Assembly: GCF_021134715.1 (NCBI RefSeq)
Contig: NC_060019.1
Coordinates: forward strand, 7,378,001 to 7,442,000
Length of the DNA stretch: 64,000 nucleotides
Direction of reading: 5' to 3'
Source: Daphnia pulex
Lineage: Eukaryota > Arthropoda > Branchiopoda > Diplostraca > Daphniidae
In this document: positions 43,818 to 58,086 of the stretch, piece by piece
How the letters are laid out: every line of letters starts with the position of its first letter
Position numbering within the stretch: the first letter of the stretch is position 1
Made by a program: the position numbers and the translations under genes
Notes under the pieces: model-generated
Told to the model about the DNA's origin: nothing
Database searches by the model: none
What the model saw: the letters and a program-made list of their open reading frames with translations, nothing else

Positions 43818-44387
43818 ACTCTGAACCATCAGCTAATAACTTTTTAACATCTCATTTCCCCGGAGGATTAAATTCAAAACCCACATGTGCTGGCAAGCAA
43901 CCGACCAGTAAAATAAATAATAAATACCAAATACGGAGTTAACTACATATGGCATGAAGCCATGAAGTCAGCAAGTGAGCATGTTTCCGGGTTCGCGGTT
44001 TGTCTGAAAGAGCCCTTGTTTATAGTTAACGTCCGAGCTCAAAGACCTTGACCTTTCAAAGCAGACAATGTTAACGATTGCGCAATTATTGTGTTTTGTT
44101 TGACCACAATCATAAATAAATTTCATGTAGCCTTCAGACAGTCTCTAAAAATTAAAAAAAACCTCTGGTGTTTCACACACTGTTCACACCAAGCAATTAC
44201 GACCGACAAAAAACTGTGAGAACTGACTGCAGTATATCCACTGCTAGCTCATGTTTCACTCGACATTTTGTATTTTGCTCTACACTCTGCTAGCAGGTAA
44301 GGCGCGATACAAATAATCTACCTGCAAGAGGACAGATTTTGGGCAGTCGATTCACAGATAAAGAGTATTTAAATATATTAGAAACAA

Positions 44388-47300
44388 TTAAAATTTCCAC
44401 GGAAGGAAGCCGCAGATAGCTCCGTTCCAAGGTGAGCGACCATACGAGGCTGGAATGTCTTTCAAGAAACAGATTCCCGTCACCGAGTTGTAGGTAAACG
44501 CGTTGCACTTACCGTCATTGATGCAGAGTCGGCCGCACTGTTCTCCTGTTGATGGTCTTTCGACTCAGATCGTAGCCGGGGAAGTCGCAATTCTGCAGCC
44601 ATTTAACACCGCCGTCACCGGTGTTGTATTCCGGCCAGCGATCTTCCACCCCGAATGGGCGAAGGTTAAGACGAGGGATAGAGCCGGAATCGCAATTCAA
44701 AATCGGGTTTCTGATGTAAATCAAACGGGGAATAATTAGTCAATGCGTCATCGTAATTTTTAAATTAATTTGTCGATTTACTTACACGTGAGATGGTGTT
44801 TTAAAGATTAGAGGCTGGCTGGATTTCACGTTGAAGTTGTCACAGACGAGACGGGCAAAACTGGCGCGTCGGATTTCAGTCAGTTGATCTAAACATTTGT
44901 TCAAAAATTAATCGGTCAAATCAGAATTTAAAAGTTTTCATTGTTTTCATACCTTTGGTGAAGCTGCTGGGCTGTCCAGCGAGATCGTAGAAGAAGCGGT
45001 CGCCCCGTTTCAGTTTCAGAAACTGATCGGCTATGATGCACTGAAAAGTGGGTCCCACCAAGGCACCTGGAGCCAATCGCTCTGACATGGCCCCGATGAA
45101 CAGGTCGATGTCGTCAACCGTATCGTACAATTTCGCAAATTTATCCAAAATCTGTTAAGTATATCATCTCATAACCTTTTGTTAACGTGAATTTAGCGTG
45201 AGCTGTAAACGTACCGCAGGGGAAATCAAATTGAGAAGGTCGCTGAATTGGCCGGCAGGTGGCAAACCACATTGGGTCCGATAGGCGTTATAGCCGGGAA
45301 TACCTATATCACAAAGTGTTATTACATTAGCTTAATGGAAAGACGTATAGTAAATAGGAAGAAATACCATGATCACGACCGCGTTGGAGGTTAAGTGAAA
45401 CCAAATCCAAGCCAAAACCCTTGCCTTGCTCTTCAAATAAATGATTTGTCACCTGTGACATAAACAATAACACCATCAGCATATTAAAATAAAGATATGA
45501 AATTGTAATAATCAAATTTACCTCCTGGGTGAAATAGTTTTCCGCATTTTGACTGGGCTAACTGGCCAATCCAATGAGAAACTTGTCGAGATTGCCCGGC
45601 GTGTATATTTCCTGCATTTTGAAAAAGTGTTGACGTAACAGGATTTCTCGATCCTTGGTCCCCCGCTGATTAGTCAAACTGCACAAACGTTCGATTCATC
45701 AGACCCATAATTGAATAATTAAGGAAAAATGATATACGTACTGATGTTTCCCTTGGATGAGGGTGTGGCCGAACCGGAAAGCGGCTGCAGCAAATTCGTT
45801 CAAAACGGACGGATTGAGGTTCTTGTCGTAATCTTGACTGGAACCTTGTTGCAGTGGCAGCAGACCGAGTTCCTGCATTTTCACTCGACCGATAATGACG
45901 GGCAGCCATTCGTTGAATGTGATGTGCTGCATTTGGGCGGCCAGAATTTGTCTGGCCTCCTGGTAGAGACGCTCGTCGTCCCATCCGGGATTCAAACGGG
46001 CCAGTTCAGCCGCCAGTCGGTTGTGTTCACGCAAGAAAATCGTATGGGTCACAGCTAAATTGGGGTGCTCGTTCACTCGAGATGTATCACCTATTAGGCC
46101 CCCCAACAAAGTTTAAAATTTTTTCTCCGACACGTACATTTTGTCTAAATGTTATTGACCTGTTTTGAAGCACTTGACATCGGTGGGTGGATCGATTCCG
46201 GACACTGTTTTGGACAAGGTACACGACACCTTAGACTCCTCGTCGGCTGGGAGTAAATCTAATTCATTCCTGGGAGTGACTTTCATGCCGCCTTTTTTAA
46301 ACGTTCGTAATTCCCGCGCTGTTTTGTCGTCGGAACCGTAGACGTTCGAGTTGTCCAGAAAGTGCGTCAATTGGTTCATCTATATCCAAGATTGAGGTGA
46401 TAATTAATTGCCAAATGAATAAGTGTAATCAACTCACCTGTTCGGAAGCGCCGAAGGTGCAATCTGACCTGCGAATCGGTGCCGAACGGACCAATGGCAT
46501 ACAACGTTGGCCAAACTTCGAGAAAAAAGAATCGTTCTCCGGAATCTCAATCGGAAAACACTCGGGATGGACAAGCTTTTTCTCAATAAATTTCCCATCC
46601 GGCATACAGCACGGAATAGTGCTTCCATTGGCTTTTAAAAAAGGTTTAGAATAAGTAAATTTACTTCCTCGCTTTGAAACTTGCTAGTAGCTAGTACCCA
46701 TTTTGAATTCGGGAGTTCTCGTGAAATCGTGATCGATGAACTGCCCGTACTGCATGACCCAGGTCGTGTCACTTTGGCTGGGAGAGTCAATATCGACGGC
46801 GACGGTTGTTGACACCAATCGAGCGCTACAATTCACACGAATCAAATCTTTCTCAGTCAGCCAATTTCTTAGCGAATCATATCTTGTAAATCTTTGATTA
46901 CCTGGGAAGTTCGCCGCCATTTTTAGCTCGTCTGGGAGTCCGTACACCTATCGAATTTGATTCATTTCAATATAAATATAATTCGAGCATGACAAAATAT
47001 TTGGGTATACCGTCAGCGTAAGCAGAAGGAAGAGCCCGTTGGAATTGTGTGAGCGATTTTCCCCAGGAAGGTCGCTGGATGTTGTTGCACGATCCATCCA
47101 GCGTTCTGTAAGGGGAACGGATTGTTTTTTCATCACAAACAGGATCGGCGGTGCACATTCCCGACAAAATCGTGTCCTTTAAGTTGAATTGTTTCATGGT
47201 CCTCTGAACATCTTCCGGCTTAATGTTAAATCTTTTCGGCACACAAATTGTTGATTAAAATGAATATCATAACGAAGGATAGAAAAAAAAAATTACCTTT

Positions 47301-48699
47301 TAACAATCTCAGTGACGGTGTAAGATTCCATCATTGCGTCACGACTCATTTTCTCTGACTCCGCTGTGCTGGTGAAGACCAGTGCGTGTGTAGCACGAGA
47401 CGAGCCGGGCAAAACGAAAATTTTTTTCACGAAAAGTTGAGTCTCTATCGTGTCGGTGACCTTCATCTGCAGTTTACCGGCCTCAGCCGCCGAGTTCATA
47501 GAGTTGTTAATGCTGTTGTACTGCTGCTGTTGCTTAGGCGAATTAAATACGAGATTATATTGCTTGGCTTTCTTCTCGTTTTCTTGCAGAGGAGGTGCTC
47601 CGTAACCTTTCAAAATGAAATTAAAAATTGTAAAAATTCAAGTTATAAAATGTCATAATTTAAATACTGTTTGCAGGAAGATCTGGACAGCAAGCTCCCG
47701 GACCGCCATCGGCTAAGGCGCAGCCCGCGCCGGGAGTGGTTAAAACGAGATCGTACCAGACAGCGCAGTCTTTGACCGGCCGGCATTTCGACTCTAATCC
47801 GCCAACTGCCGGACAAGAATCGAAATCCCTGAAAGGTAGGTAACCACACACGCCACCGTTGATGGGTGTACGAGGAGTATTCAACGAGGTTTTTTTAAGG
47901 TAACAGGTCCCATCGCTGTGGCGGAAGTGGTTGCATTCAGGATTGGCAACGCACAGGCCGCCGCATTGCTCTCCGGTAGCCTCGATTCGCCCGATGTCGT
48001 TGCCGAAGAAATCGCAGTTGAGAAGCCACTTGACACCACCCTCTCCGGAATTCCAAACGTCCCGAGGCGGTGATTCTGGTACATGATGGTAAAGTATACT
48101 GTAACGATTGATCATTAACATTAAAATCTATAGGAAACGAAAAATTACCGAATTTAAACGGAAGATAGCCGCACACGCCACCTTTGGCGGGGGTACGACG
48201 ACTTGTTAGCGGTAATGTCTTCAAGTAACAGTAGCCATCGTCGGTGTAACGAAAATGGGTGCATTTGGGGTGGGCAACACAGAGGCCTCCGCAATTTTCG
48301 CCGGAACTCGGCAACCGCTCCAAATCGTGCCCGTAATAATCGCAATTGAATTGCCATTTGACGTTGCCTTCGCCGGTGTTCCAATTCTCTTCGATGGCGT
48401 TTCTTGCTGCTTGACAGCCAATAGCGTCTCCAATCCTCAGATTATCGCAAGCTTGGCCGCCAATCAAGGACGGATTGATTTTGTACAGAGCATCTAGATC
48501 GATTCCGCAAGAGATGGCGATCTCCCAGCAGGTATCCCATCTTTTAATCGGAAGACAATTTCTGCCGGCGTCGAAACTCATGAGGAAAAGACATACGACA
48601 CTAGTGATGGGCAGCTGTAATTAGTGAATAAAATTTTCGACCGTATGATTACGTAAATAGAACAGAAAATTTTAAAGAAACTTTTACTGTGATTTTCAT
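44388..48699 (-). pseudogene. LysM / PAN-like / heme-peroxidase gene, broken (unit 2)
   Basis: Exon layout of the unit 1 copy shifted by 13,686 bp, start codon at 48699-48697. It carries the same two lesions: TAG at 45560-45558 in exon 11 and the one-base gain near 44546-44551 in exon 16. Exon 4 is open, unlike unit 3. The tiny exon 6 has the two-codon-shorter form (GGELPS) shared with unit 1. Confidence 0.8.
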
Positions 48700-49797
48700 G
48701 GCGCAGAGCTTGTTGGCCGGCCGCTGGAGAACAAATAGTTTACCCCTCAACAGCAGGAGAGATAATTAATGGACAGCGAAAAGATTAAGACCAGATAGCT
48801 TTAAAAGATTTAAAAGTGACAATTAATCATACAACAGTCTTACCGCTTCTAATGTCTAAAGAAGTATCTGCAGTTACTTCCAACAAATTTAAAGTAGTTA
48901 AGAATTGCATGCAATGAATACCTGCTAGTTGGATGGAAAAATATAAATAATCCCAGCTATACGAAAGATAAATTGGAAGCAGTCTTCAACTACTGTGGGA
49001 AATGACCTTGATTCTTCTACCAATTTTGCCAAAACTATGTTAGTAATTGTACTAAGTAATAAGAAAATATAGGCTTACCGTATTGTTGGAAGAAGAAAAC
49101 AATTTTTTAATGCTAAAATGCTAAAATCTTACGAAATTTCAATTAAGATTCTTGAGCTCTGATCGACGACGTCTGCCCAGTAAAACAACGAGAAACTCTC
49201 GATTTGCAGAATTGCAGAGTGCAGACGACCTTCCGAAATCCGAACTGCGAAATGCGAATGTCGTTAATGAGCGGTGCATGTTGTCCTATTACCAATTACC
49301 AGACTGTAGAAAGCAGGCATGATGTGTGAATGTGTGATTAAACACACAAATTTGTTTCTACTTTCTTAAAATCAACACAAAATTGTAATCGCTTTCTGTT
49401 TGAGTAAATTGGAAATGCACTGACATAATGTCGTAATTGTTGCACAATTCACCCCAAGCGGCCATATTACGCACTATAACAATCGGCGCGAATTAACTGA
49501 ACGAATCTTGAATCGAAACGATAATCAAATAAAATTTTATTACTCTGCCTTAAAAAAAAACAACTGATTAATGTTTGAATAATTAAAACGGAATCACTGC
49601 AACAAAATTCAAGTTAATTGGTTGACACAATTTCGAGATATAGCCGTAATTGTAGGAGGAAGTCGACTTGCAAACAAAGATTTGCCCTTCTTTTTCATAC
49701 ATAAGGGATCGCCACCGCATATGATCCCATTGTACACCATCTGTAAGCTTCTACGCCTTCTAGATAAAGTTACTGTGATTATAACCTGGCAAGAAAA

Positions 49798-51957
49798 ATG
49801 GAATCTCGTGCGAATGTTGAAATGGTTTGGAGAAAGGTTTGGAAAAGATTCTGGTACTACGACTGGAATACGGGATCGGGATTGGTCAAGAAATGGAGAA
49901 GAGTGATGAAACAAGTTCCGAAAAATTATTCGCCACCATCCTCGTACCCGCACCCCGCGACGAATCCTCAGCTGATAACTTACGCGGACTGCGAGGCATT
50001 TTTCGAATCTGTAACCAGAGGCTCCAGGGAGGATTTGATTAAAACTCTCAACATCCACGGACCGAAAGTGACTACCGAATTGTCAAAATCGTACAACGAA
50101 CATGGGCAGACCCCTCTTCTAGTGGCCATCCGCCGAGGAAACTTGGACATGGTCAAATTCTTGGTCGGCAAACTGGGCGTTCCCATCGAGCAAATTGGAC
50201 GAATGGTGTCGAATGGTGTCGAATACCTGGACGTTCCAGCACTGTACGCGGCTATCGTTTGCGGAGAATTGGACATTGCCGCCTATCTTCTTTCCATGGA
50301 AGTGGAATCGGATCAGCAAACCGCCCAAATGATCGAATCCATCGTCTCAAGTCCCAACGGCCGACAGGAAAAGATCAACATTCTGGAACTGATGGGTGCA
50401 GTCAATTTTTACTTTTACGAAACGCATCCAGCCCCGCAAAACGGCCACATGTACTGGAGGGCAGCCACGCATCTTCGCCAGTCGACGGTCGATGGTGAAC
50501 CGGACCTAATACCTAAAACGATTCTTCCATCGGACGCTTATGGCACGGCTTTCAACTTGACTTGCGAGTTTACCACATTAGAACAACTGGAGCAGCTGTC
50601 TAGACTCGAGCTCTTCACCCAAGCAGTTTTGGTCAGCCAGCGAGTCCTGGACATGGTCCGTCCTGGTGTCCATATCTTCAATCTCACCTTCTTGTCCCAA
50701 TGGGCTTCGATGTGTTCCTTCCGCCAAGGGCAGAGCGGCCGCGCCATCCACATACTGACGCTCGTTCTGCAGCAATCACAATCACTTGAGTGGAAGGGAT
50801 TAAAGACGAGTCGAATCATCAACTGGGCCCTGGACATCTTGTTGTCGAGCATCACCAATCTGCAAGAGAATCCGGAACAAGAAGAGTTTCCGTTTGTCAA
50901 TCTGATGGCCACCTTCGATTTTGCCACTCAGTACATGGCGCATCTCCAAGAAAATCCCCGACAGCAAAAGATTGACCCAAGCACTCGACTCGGTCTGGCA
51001 AGTTTCATCGTGGGATTGATTTATTGGGCCCACGAGCTGGTGCCGCAATGGAGTGTCGTGGATCGCCAACAGTTCCAGCGCAGCCTGTCCCTTTTCATAG
51101 CCAAAGACCACCGATGGGGAAACGCCAATCAGAATCTTCTCCACGCGATTTGCCATCTGGAGAGTACGAGTCACACGTTCGCTGAAATTCACGAGTTGAT
51201 GGACAGAGACAGCGACGACATGGGCAGCAGTGACCTGGATGAAACAAGCGACTTGGATCATGGCGAATTTGAAAACAGCAGCGACACGGTGAACGATCTG
51301 CTGGACAGCAATGACGACTTGATTGATGACCCTGCCGGTGGGAGCCAATTTGACTTTGACATCATTTGTGCGTCGAAGGATGAAGATTGCTTCAGTGATT
51401 ACAGTGACGACAGAAACGTGAGCGGATGTCCGTCGTGTGGGGCCGGAAACGACGAAGTGATGTCTGCGGACGAAAGTGACGACGAGGACTTTGAACTGAT
51501 TCGAGATTATCGCGACGAAGACGACGAAAGCGACGATGATCCAGACGAGGATTTCCAGCTGTCTGTGACCGAGTGGATCCTTCGACTCGGAGCCGATCCT
51601 AACGCGGCCGACTCGCACGGAGCGACTCCTCTCCACTTGGTGGCCTTAAATCGTGGCAGCGTTGCTCAAGGTCGGCTGCTGCTGGAATACGGGGCTCACA
51701 TAGACCAGACGGACAACACAAGTACGACCCCCTTGATGCTCTTCCAGGAATGGCAAAACCTGCTCTCCCAGGAACGGCCAGACCAAATAATCGACCGTGA
51801 TGAGGATAACGAGCTTAACCTTCATTCGCTCATCAGAGACGCTCTGCCACTGCCTCTGAGCTGCTTGGCTGCTCGAGTCTTACGCCAAAGTGGAATTCCA
51901 TTCGATGATGCAGAGAAAGTTCCACCGACTCTACAAACCTTCATTCGGCGACATTAA
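49798..51957 (+). CDS. FEM1-like ankyrin protein (unit 3)
   Basis: Identical 719-residue translation to units 1 and 2. It lies wholly inside the unit 3 tract (about 49,390-56,560) that matches units 1/2, so its identity may come from conversion rather than constraint. Confidence 0.82.
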   Translation: MESRANVEMVWRKVWKRFWYYDWNTGSGLVKKWRRVMKQVPKNYSPPSSYPHPATNPQLITYADCEAFFESVTRGSREDLIKTLNIHGPKVTTELSKSYNEHGQTPLLVAIRRGNLDMVKFLVGKLGVPIEQIGRMVSNGVEYLDVPALYAAIVCGELDIAAYLLSMEVESDQQTAQMIESIVSSPNGRQEKINILELMGAVNFYFYETHPAPQNGHMYWRAATHLRQSTVDGEPDLIPKTILPSDAYGTAFNLTCEFTTLEQLEQLSRLELFTQAVLVSQRVLDMVRPGVHIFNLTFLSQWASMCSFRQGQSGRAIHILTLVLQQSQSLEWKGLKTSRIINWALDILLSSITNLQENPEQEEFPFVNLMATFDFATQYMAHLQENPRQQKIDPSTRLGLASFIVGLIYWAHELVPQWSVVDRQQFQRSLSLFIAKDHRWGNANQNLLHAICHLESTSHTFAEIHELMDRDSDDMGSSDLDETSDLDHGEFENSSDTVNDLLDSNDDLIDDPAGGSQFDFDIICASKDEDCFSDYSDDRNVSGCPSCGAGNDEVMSADESDDEDFELIRDYRDEDDESDDDPDEDFQLSVTEWILRLGADPNAADSHGATPLHLVALNRGSVAQGRLLLEYGAHIDQTDNTSTTPLMLFQEWQNLLSQERPDQIIDRDEDNELNLHSLIRDALPLPLSCLAARVLRQSGIPFDDAEKVPPTLQTFIRRH

Positions 51958-52907
51958 TAAGATATTTCCGATGGAAGATGAAATTTCGTGTGTTTGGTTC
52001 TTTTGTTTCACTTTTGATACTTGTCGTCACTGTTCTGTCAGTTGATTTCAATAAATTTCATTAAATAAAAAAAAATTGTTTCGCCTATTCATTTGTTTGA
52101 TTGTTTAAGGGCTCTTTTTGCCAAGTACCAAGTTGATTGTAATGAAGCTATTGAGCTAAAACAAGGTTCAAATTTGCTGCTTCTTCGCTAGTGTCACGAC
52201 GACCTAAGGCACCTTCATCATTACCGTACATCCAAAATAAGTTCAAAGTTCGCCTAAAAATAAAATAATAAAATTAGACTGAATCCGAGAAAAAAAAACG
52301 ATGAAATTGTAAACTTACCTTTACTAGTAAGGCAGACTGTGTGCACACCACCTGCAACTACACCCATTATAAAGTAATAACCGTAGCCTTTATTCTCTGA
52401 ATATTTGATTAACAGCAATCATCGTAATCAATGATTATTGTTCGAAATAAACTTTTTACTACGATCCGATTAAATCTTTTAATCAACTTGAAAAGGCTGC
52501 TGAGAATAACTACACCCGAGTCCATTCTACTCAGTTCTATAATTTCATTTATTTCTTTTACATGTCACTTAGTGAAAAAATTTTGTTTCTATAAACCGTC
52601 ACGCTTTTTTAATAGAAGATACCTTTTACAAATGTCATTATTTGATTGAATCGCCAATAAGTTAATCATCAAGAGCTGGTTCTAAAATTGATAGAAATGA
52701 ATTGAATTTCAGTTATGAGACGTCTACTGAGAATTTGATCCGACGCCAAAGCGGATGAAAAAAACAACAAATTATCTCGAAGAACGAAGCACGCAAATTA
52801 CAAGACTTACGGTAAGTTAAAAGACGAAAATTACATTCAACTAAATATCTTAACAATTATTTCACTAGAGGCACGGTCAAACGAACAGCGGTGCCCAGCA
52901 AAGGGGG

Positions 52908-54579
52908 TTAACCTCGTTCGGAAGTGGAAGTCAAACTGGAACCAACTCCGCTGCTGCAGCAGTCTTGGATGGTGTCAGAAGATGGTTCCATTAAGGCTAG
53001 GGTGGAAGTTCCAGGGAGCCGTTGGGCACTTTCGGTCTCTTCGATGGCTTTCAGTAAAACCTTTCGCACATCCCTACCAGGTGGGGCTACTTTCATGGCC
53101 TCATTTAACCCTGTGAACGAAATTTGTATTGGACGAAACATTTAAGGGTTGATTAGGAGACTTACTTGCGTCAGAGGTGGGTGCGTTCTTCGGAGTTCTT
53201 CAATTTTAGCGTCCAACGTACGCTTACGTTTGAGACTCTCATGAAATTCATCTTCGCGCAATTCGTAGTTATCACGGAGCTTGACTTCAAATGGGTCGTC
53301 ACAAAGCACCATAGAAAATAGTGCAACTGACAGACGAACGTCACGATAAAGTGGCTCTATTTGTCCAGGAAGCCGAGGCTTTTTGTGCAGCGATTTTACC
53401 CACTTGAAGACGCTCACCATCTCCTGTTGGCAGGCTTCGGAAAACTGGTAACGGTAGGGGAAGCAAACGCGCAAATGGGCAATGCTGAGTGACTAGTCCA
53501 CATTTGTTTGTGGCAGCCTTTATTATGTGATGTAATCAAAGTTAAATAACCGTTTTCACGAAGGAAAAATCACATTTTACGAAAATAGTTACCTCGCAAT
53601 CGAAACTGATTCTTTCCTGTTTAAGATCAAGATCGTTATCAGCTAGCTTCCAATTTAATCCTTCAGCTTCAATGATGGAATGTCCGTCAAAAAGTAATGC
53701 GCAGCGTGGCAAAGACTACGGTATTTATATAAGAAAAATTACTCGGGGAAAATAGAGAGACCAATTTGGCGACTGGTGCCTTAATTTCTTGAGGCGCATC
53801 ATCTTGCACGCTTTTTGTCTCAAAAGCCTTGACCAGTCTGTCATTAATGGACAATTTTGGGTTGGAAATATTTAGCATTAATTTCTGAAAAAAATTAATT
53901 TTAACTATTAAGAATACGCAACACAATAATTATTCAATTACACTTACCGTGATGGCCGGTAAAACTGGGTCAACGTGAATTTCTGTTTGAACTCCAACTG
54001 AAAACTCTGCTAAACACGGCTGCCAAGTTTTCGTTCGTGATTCGACGAATTGTGATTGCTGGTTGACCTTTCCATCTCTAGATTGAAATAGTGTTAAATC
54101 AGTTACGGTGATTTGGTAGTACCACAAAGAAAATAGCTAACCTTTCAGTAGAAGCTACGGTCTGAAGAATTTAACATGAAAACACATCTATCAGACCTTA
54201 GAGTGCAATCTGTGAGCGTGGTAAAATGCTTCCGTCTAAACTCAGATTGTTAACAGAAGCATGGACCAACTTGTTGTTGTTCAACTGGGCTACTATAGTC
54301 ACATTGCTTTTGGAGACACACATAAACTAACAATTAAAAAAAGAGAGGTTTAAATTATTAGATAACATGGTTCAAAACTCACATTTCCACCTACCTGAAC
54401 AAATGATGTCAGAATGGGTAAGATTTTTTCAAGCAGATTGACTCTATTTGTTTCAACTGGGTTTGGAACAGTGGCTTGAAGTGATAAATTGCTGTTAACA
54501 CTGCAATCTCTTGTGAATCGGACATCTTCAATCAACAACCCCAGTAGCCTCTTGGTATCAGCGGTGAAATCTATTGCAA
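52908..54579 (-). pseudogene. hobbit/KIAA0100-like fragment (unit 3)
   Basis: Same blocks and same defects as units 1 and 2; inside the homogenised tract. Confidence 0.5.
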
Positions 54580-54639
54580 CGAAATATTTCGTTGCACTAA
54601 CTAGCCATTTTGGCTATTGCAACGAAATCTTTCGTTGCG
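54575..54639. repeat. Palindrome cluster (unit 3)
   Basis: Same nested inverted repeats as at 27196. Confidence 0.85.
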
Positions 54640-54788
54640 CCACGATAATGTGATGATCCCATGACCACCTGTCCCCAGAGAATATGGTTTCGAGAAGTTT
54701 AAAAGTTTGTTTGTTGTTGTTTGACACTTTAAACTGTTGGTAGCAGACGACATAGCCATCTAGCGGATTAACATTGCCATAGGGGAAC

Positions 54789-54899
54789 GGGTAGGGTAGT
54801 CGGATAAGGCGTCAGTTAGTAGTACTAATGTACTAACAACTTGACCCCGAGTTCGATTCCACATCCGGGTACATCCATAAAAAAAAATAAAAACAATTA
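54789..54899 (+). mobile_element. tRNA-like SINE head (unit 3)
   Basis: As in units 1 and 2, same position in the unit. Confidence 0.4.
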
Positions 54900-55408
54900 A
54901 AAGAGTCTTTGACCGTAGCGTAATCGCTGCGGTATGGGGTCAGTCTCAAGACGATACCTGTGCGCTTCAGGTGAGATTTGACTGCAGCATGCTCTACTCA
55001 GGATTTCAAGGGGAATTCTGGGCTGCAATGGGTCCTTAAGTGTAAATTGCCCAAATGACGGCCTGCGATTGCTCACGCAGACGGTCCCACCCCCCACTGA
55101 CGGGGAAGCGAGTGGCGGATAAAACCGAGCCAAGGCGAATTTGAGCAAATAAAAATGAAAAAAATTCGCCGGACGGTGTACAGACTGCACGGGCAAGGGT
55201 CGTTGACCTTCTTAAGGATGAACAGTCGCGCGTAGTCCTAGCATTACGTGGTATCCATTGAAAGAAATCGTCTTACCGAGTTTGTTGTCGCAAAGTTTCA
55301 ACGCTGAACTACCGATATCTGTCGTCGTAGCTAGGTGAACCACTCCGCCAATTAAACTTGCCACCGACCTTCCGCCTTTCAAATAATTCACGAAAATAAT
55401 TCACGAAA

Positions 55409-56005
55409 ATGCCGAGGTTGCCGATGAGGCCGTCGAAGCCGTTGCGCACACCGTACTATGTCCCTGCCCACGCGATCTATGACATTGAAAAGTTTATAAC
55501 AAGAAATCCGACCAGGCCAGAGAGGATCAGATCATACAAACGGAGAGAAAATAAAGTTGTCACCGCTGTTGCACCGCCATCACTGTACATGCGATGCAGC
55601 ACAACTCCCGTTGTTGACCTGGTGATGCCATCGATCAGTCGAATGCATCTTGTGCCGAAAGGAAAGAAAAAGAAGCCGTTTCTCAAGGACCAAATGATGA
55701 CTGACATCAAGTCACTGAAAAAAGAACGTATGACACCAACCAAGTCAAAGGTCCAGAAGAATAAGCTTCCTAGAGTAGTCCTGAAGACCGAGTCGAAGGC
55801 GGCAGTAGCGGCTGAAATCGCCAAGGCCATAAAATCGAAAGCACCAACTATCAAGAAAGAGGCGAATTGGAGTCCTACCTCATCAGTCCTTACAACACCT
55901 GCAGCCCAGCCTTCGATTAAGTTAACTATACGACTGAAGGCCTCAAAGATCCACTCGTCAACTGAATATGAGATTGTGAAGCAGAAGAGTGAAGATGTAA
56001 TTTGA
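55409..56005 (+). CDS. Lysine-rich basic protein of unknown function (unit 3)
   Basis: 198 aa, same translation as the other copies; it ends about 550 bp before the point where unit 3 starts to diverge. Confidence 0.45.
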   Translation: MPRLPMRPSKPLRTPYYVPAHAIYDIEKFITRNPTRPERIRSYKRRENKVVTAVAPPSLYMRCSTTPVVDLVMPSISRMHLVPKGKKKKPFLKDQMMTDIKSLKKERMTPTKSKVQKNKLPRVVLKTESKAAVAAEIAKAIKSKAPTIKKEANWSPTSSVLTTPAAQPSIKLTIRLKASKIHSSTEYEIVKQKSEDVI

Positions 56006-56998
56006 AATTGATGCGATATCTGTGTAATACTTTCGGAATAATACAATCAAAATTTTTATTTTAATTATTATTGATTTTTCATTGATCCATTTTGGACTCC
56101 ATTTAAAGAGGAGACAAAAATATTACAATTCTTAAATTATTTTTCAGATCCAGTAAATTTGATATTCTATTGATGATATTCTTTTCACCAGAATTATGAT
56201 TTTTCATAAAGTTATTAGTTTAAATTCCAGCATAGGATCATTTGATTTGATTAATCAGTTTTGTCGTGTCCACCAGCTCCCTTAGAGTGACAATTGTTAG
56301 GACCTAAGCGCATTTGACACCCCGCTCCCCGAGATTCCGTTTAACTTTATTCATTCAGCAGAGTGGTTGGATTGCAGGAGTACTATAATGTTATCCCATG
56401 GGATAACCCGGGATAACCATGAAGAGATAAGATATTTCAGCGATCTTATCCGCTCTTGTCTAGTCAACTTAAAAGTTACCATCACCTTTGTAATCGCATT
56501 CTTCATTAATTAATGGAATCCACGATTTTATTCTTTTGATGGAAGGAATTTTTGCCGATTTTTTTTTTTCACCGGTTCTATAATAGTTCTGTAATAGCAC
56601 CGCGTTTCCTTGTTTTATTCTTCCGTAAACGCTGAGACGTCTCATTGCGGACTAATGGATAACGTAAAGTCGCGTAAAGTATGCGCGCTATCCATATTTT
56701 CCTTCCCCAATATTGATAATATATAATTCCCTTCCTTTCAACTTCGACATCTCTATTCAGCATTCACCTTCATTATTTTTAGCTTTTGGCCCATCACTGC
56801 CAATTCAGCTCTGATGTCTGGCATATCTCGACCACGCCAAAAAACGATATTCCATTTAAGTATTGTGCTGTACGAGTTATTAATAGTCATCCGGATTAGT
56901 CTCCGTTCGAACTCGGCGTTAATACCTACCCTCAAATGGGCAATGGATCTTTTTCTTTTATAGAGCGAGGGAGGAAATACTATATAGATTTCCATAAC

Positions 56999-57508
56999 CA
57001 ACCCGAAATTGTAGTATGCAAAGTTTTATGAGGTTGAAGTAAGGAGACACGTATATCAACTATAGCCAATTATGTCGTTAATTATGTTAATTTCATTACT
57101 TTGTAGTAACACTTTTTATTGGGCTTACACACTAAATTACATGATTTGGGCGAACCGGTTTGGCGATTTTTTTTAAAAATCATGTTCAGCACACAGACTT
57201 CAAGTCTTATAATACTTGCATCAGCAACTGGTTCAGTCCAACATACGGTCATGATTTGAGTCCTTTTGAAGAAATAGCTTAAATCTAGTCTGTTGCAAAA
57301 GTCAATTCGGTATCTGAAGCCCACCCAAAATTTTAGTGTGAAAGTCTTATGAGATTGATGTGAGGAAGAGTCAGCACGCTTAACAAGTAACTAGTAAGTT
57401 CTTTAATTTTTCTTGATTTTTTTTTTTTTTTTACTTCACATACAGTAGGCACTATCTACTAAACCACATGATTGGGTGAACTGGTTTGGCGATATTTTAA
57501 TCATATTC
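56999..57508 (+). repeat. Degenerate direct duplication (unit 3)
   Basis: Both blocks are present but with length changes in their T-runs relative to units 1/2. Confidence 0.65.
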
Positions 57509-58086
57509 ACTCTGAACCATCAGCTAATAACTTTTTAACATCTCATTTCCCCAGAGGATTAAATTCAAAACCCACATGTGCTGGCAAGCAACCGACCAGT
57601 AAAATAAATAATAAATACCAAATACGGAGTTAACTATACATATGGCATGAAGCCATGAAGTCAGCAAGTGAGCATGTTTCCGGGTTCGCGGTTTGTCTGA
57701 AAGAGCCCTTGTTTATAGTTAACGTCCGAGCTCAAAGACCTTGACCTTTCAAAGCAGACAATGTTAACGATTGCGCAATTATTGTGTTTTGTTTGACCAC
57801 AATCATAAATAAATTTCATGTAGCCTTCAGACAGTCTCTAAAAATTAAAAAAACCTCTGGTGTTTCACACACTGTTCACACCAAGCAATTACGACCGACA
57901 AAAAACTGTGAGAACTGACTGCAGTATATCCATTATCCACTGCTAGCTCATGTTTCACTCGACATTTTGTATTTTGCTCTACACTCTGCTAGCAGGTAAG
58001 GCGCGATACAAATAATCTACCTGCAAGAGGACAGATTTTGGGCAGTCGATTCACAGATAAAGAGTATTTAAATATATTAGAAACAA

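Larger units (their letters stand above)
35517..49202. repeat. Tandem array unit 2 (13,686 bp)
   Basis: Same length as unit 1, with every gene displaced by exactly 13,686 bp. I found no difference from unit 1 in the parts compared, apart from the three bases next to the left junction. Confidence 0.95.
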